NCBI RefSeq assembly: GCF_003852895.1
Contig: NZ_QUSW01000005.1
Location: 186,001 to 250,000, forward strand
Length of the DNA stretch: 64,000 nt
Direction of reading: 5' to 3'
From: Rhizobacter terrae
GTDB lineage: Bacteria; Pseudomonadota; Gammaproteobacteria; Burkholderiales; Burkholderiaceae_C
In this document: positions 62,087 through 64,000 of the stretch, one piece after another
How positions within the stretch are numbered: position 1 is the first letter of the stretch
How the letters are laid out: each line of letters begins with the position of its first letter
Program-made: the position numbers and the translations under genes
The notes under the pieces: model-generated
Seen by the model: the letters and a program-made list of their open reading frames with translations, nothing else
Told to the model about the DNA's origin: nothing
Databases searched by the model: none

Positions 62087-62314
62087 GCTTGTCTCCTATC
62101 GTGCGATCTCGTGCGATCGATGAGGCGGACCGCCCGGGCTTCCTGGCGCCGGGTCTGGCTGTCCCTCCCTGGGGCGAAGTGTTGATCCGAAGCCTTCTGT
62201 GCGGATTGTGGAAAACCGACACACGGACCGGCAAAACGTGCAAAAGACCTCACCGGACAGGAATCCCGCACGTCCCTAGAATGTTCCGCTCCCCTCTCGG
62301 AGACCCCTTCCCCC

Positions 62315-64000
62315 ATGACCTCCGGCCTCATTCGAATTCGCGGCGCCCGCCAGCACAACCTCAAGAACCTGGACCTCGACATCCGCACCGGTGAAATCAC
62401 GGTGGTGACCGGGCCCAGCGGCTCGGGGAAGTCCAGCCTGGTCTTCGACACGCTGTATGCCGAAGGGCAGCGCCGCTACGTCGAGACCTTCAGCGCCTAC
62501 GCCCGCCAGTTCCTGGACCGCATGGACCGCCCCGCGGTGGACCGTGTGGACGGCGTGCCCCCGGCCATCGCCATCGACCAGACCAACCCGGTGCGCACCT
62601 CGCGCTCCACGGTGGGCACGATGACCGAGCTGAACGACCACCTCAAGCTGCTGTGGGCGCGGGCTGCCGAGCTGTTCGACCGGCAGACGGCGCAGCGGGT
62701 GCGGCACGACACGCCCGAGACGATCTACGCGGAGCTGGTGGCGCGCACGAAGGCGGCCGACCCGCGGGTGGTGGTGACCTTCCCGGTGGAACTGCCCGCG
62801 AGCACGACGGCCGAGGAGGTGGAGCAGTGGCTCGCGGCCAGCGGCTTCACCAAGGTGCAGGCGGAACGCGAGGTGGCCTCGCCCACGGGCGCACGCAAGG
62901 TGCTCGACGTGGTGGCCGACCGCTTCCGGGTGCAGGGGGCGGAGAAGGTCCGCGTCGTGGAGGCGATCGAAACCGCGCTGAAGCGAGGCAGTGGCCGGGT
63001 CAATGTCTACGCGCTCGCCGCCGATGAAGGCGAGGGCGAACTCTGGCGCTTCTCCACCGGCCTGCACTGCCCCGACAGCGACATCCGCTACGCCGACCCG
63101 CAGCCGGCGCTGTTCTCCTTCAACTCCGCCATGGGCGCCTGCGAGACCTGCCGCGGTTTCGGCCGCGTCATCGGCGTCGACTACGGCCTGGTCATTCCCG
63201 ACCATCGCAAGACGCTGCGCAGCGGCGCCATCAAGCCCATGCAGACGCCGGCCTGGAAGGAGTGCCAGGACGACCTCATCAAGTACGGCGGCGAGGCGGG
63301 CATCCCGCGCGACACCGCCTGGGCGCAGCTCACGGAGTCGCAGCGCGACTGGGTCATCAACGGCTCGCCGAACTGGAACGGCAACTGGAACAAGCAGTGG
63401 TATGGCGTCAAGCGCTTCTTCGAGTACCTGGAATCGAAGGCGTACAAGATGCACATCCGCGTGCTCCTGTCCAAGTACCGCAGCTACACGCCCTGCGAGG
63501 CCTGCGGCGGCGCGCGGCTGAAGACCGAGGCGCTGCTGTGGCGCCTGGGCAGCAAGCAGGACGCCGATGCCGTGCTCAAGCCCGAGAAGCGCTTCATGCC
63601 GGTCGGCGTGGCCTGGACGCGCGCGCAGCTCGAAGCGCTGCCCGGCCTGGTGGTGCACGACCTCATGCTCATGCCCATCGTGCGTATCCGCAGCTTCTTC
63701 GACGGCCTCACGCTGCCCAGCAGCATGCTGGACGACGCGCTCAAGCTGCTGCTTGACGAGATCCGCACGCGGCTGAAGTACCTGTGCGACGTGGGCCTGG
63801 GCTACCTCACGCTGGACCGCCAGAGCCGCACGCTCTCGGGCGGCGAGGTGCAGCGCATCAACCTGACCACGGCGCTCGGCACCTCGCTCGTGAACACCAT
63901 GTTCGTGCTGGACGAGCCCAGCATCGGCCTGCATCCGCGCGACATGAACCGCATCGTCGAGGCCATGCACCGCCTGCGCGACGCCGGCAACACGCTGGTG
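62315..64000 (+). CDS. uvrA: Excinuclease ABC subunit A (first 562 codons)
   Basis: UvrA recognises DNA lesions in nucleotide excision repair. The N-terminus MTSGLIRIRGARQHNLKNLDLDI precedes Walker A GPSGSGKSS, the LYAEGQRRYVETFSAYARQFLDRM block and VDGVPPAIAIDQTNPVRTSRSTVGTMTEL. The zinc-binding pairs are CETC (near 270) and CEACGG (near 395); the ABC signature LSGGEVQRINL and Walker B FVLDEPSIGLHPRD come near the window's edge. It differs from E. coli UvrA in blocks such as IDQTNPVRTSRS. I associate this variant with the very long Burkholderiales UvrA; the 3' part is outside the window. Confidence 0.9.
   Translation, partial: MTSGLIRIRGARQHNLKNLDLDIRTGEITVVTGPSGSGKSSLVFDTLYAEGQRRYVETFSAYARQFLDRMDRPAVDRVDGVPPAIAIDQTNPVRTSRSTVGTMTELNDHLKLLWARAAELFDRQTAQRVRHDTPETIYAELVARTKAADPRVVVTFPVELPASTTAEEVEQWLAASGFTKVQAEREVASPTGARKVLDVVADRFRVQGAEKVRVVEAIETALKRGSGRVNVYALAADEGEGELWRFSTGLHCPDSDIRYADPQPALFSFNSAMGACETCRGFGRVIGVDYGLVIPDHRKTLRSGAIKPMQTPAWKECQDDLIKYGGEAGIPRDTAWAQLTESQRDWVINGSPNWNGNWNKQWYGVKRFFEYLESKAYKMHIRVLLSKYRSYTPCEACGGARLKTEALLWRLGSKQDADAVLKPEKRFMPVGVAWTRAQLEALPGLVVHDLMLMPIVRIRSFFDGLTLPSSMLDDALKLLLDEIRTRLKYLCDVGLGYLTLDRQSRTLSGGEVQRINLTTALGTSLVNTMFVLDEPSIGLHPRDMNRIVEAMHRLRDAGNTLV

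Overview
The window is high-GC DNA (about two thirds G+C by eye) from a Burkholderiales-type betaproteobacterium. The signs are a trimeric Omp32-like porin, a TctC/Bug-type binding protein, many HAAT (branched-chain type) ABC parts, an extracellular PHB depolymerase, and a UvrA of the Burkholderiales type. The organism looks like a free-living, soil- or plant-associated polymer degrader. I see no rRNA, tRNA, CRISPR array or insertion sequence.

0-15.5 kb: a beta-1,3-glucan (laminarin-type) utilisation locus. One minus-strand operon runs from 14.3 to 9.3 kb and encodes an ExoP-C-like lipoprotein, a GH81 endo-1,3-beta-glucanase, a GH16 glucanase, a TonB-like protein and a small protein. A second runs from 8.8 to 0.7 kb and encodes a porin, a binding protein, two permeases, a GH1 beta-glucosidase, an ABC ATPase and glucokinase. 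A LacI-type regulator (14.5 kb) is divergent. Matching operator palindromes (TGAAA-N4-TTTCA) lie at the porin promoter and beside the regulator, so polymer cleavage, uptake, hydrolysis and phosphorylation appear to be one regulon.

15.5-30 kb: housekeeping and small-metabolism genes (YbaK, a thiol-disulfide protein, DUF1289, a DsbA-fold isomerase, a large MFS carrier). Then comes a malonate-type operon (MatB, enoyl-CoA hydratase, TctC, and a malonyl-CoA decarboxylase C-terminal remnant) divergent from a sigma-54 activator, followed by GlsB, SPFH and an MBL hydrolase. Two homologous long-inverted-repeat elements lie at 9.0-9.2 and 19.7-20.0 kb.

30-44.8 kb: regulators (HxlR, MocR, TetR) and small enzymes, then a HAAT ABC transporter operon with an extracellular type-2 PHB depolymerase embedded in it and an alpha/beta hydrolase at its end. 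It is preceded by a strong sigma-54 promoter match and an upstream palindrome.

45-52.6 kb: the standout. A single gene of about 7.6 kb, visibly poorer in GC than its surroundings, encodes a protein of about 2,527 residues that joins a DnaG-like CHC2 zinc finger, a Toprim domain, a reverse transcriptase (YVDD) and a C-terminal nitrilase fold. It resembles RT-nitrilase antiphage proteins (DRT1/UG1 type) but carries an added primase-type front end.

52.9-64 kb: core-type genes: a phosphoesterase, a DUF2231 protein, a divergent LysR/GNAT pair, an orphan LivM-like permease, a hybrid histidine kinase, an orphan LivJ-like binding protein, and the first 562 codons of uvrA.
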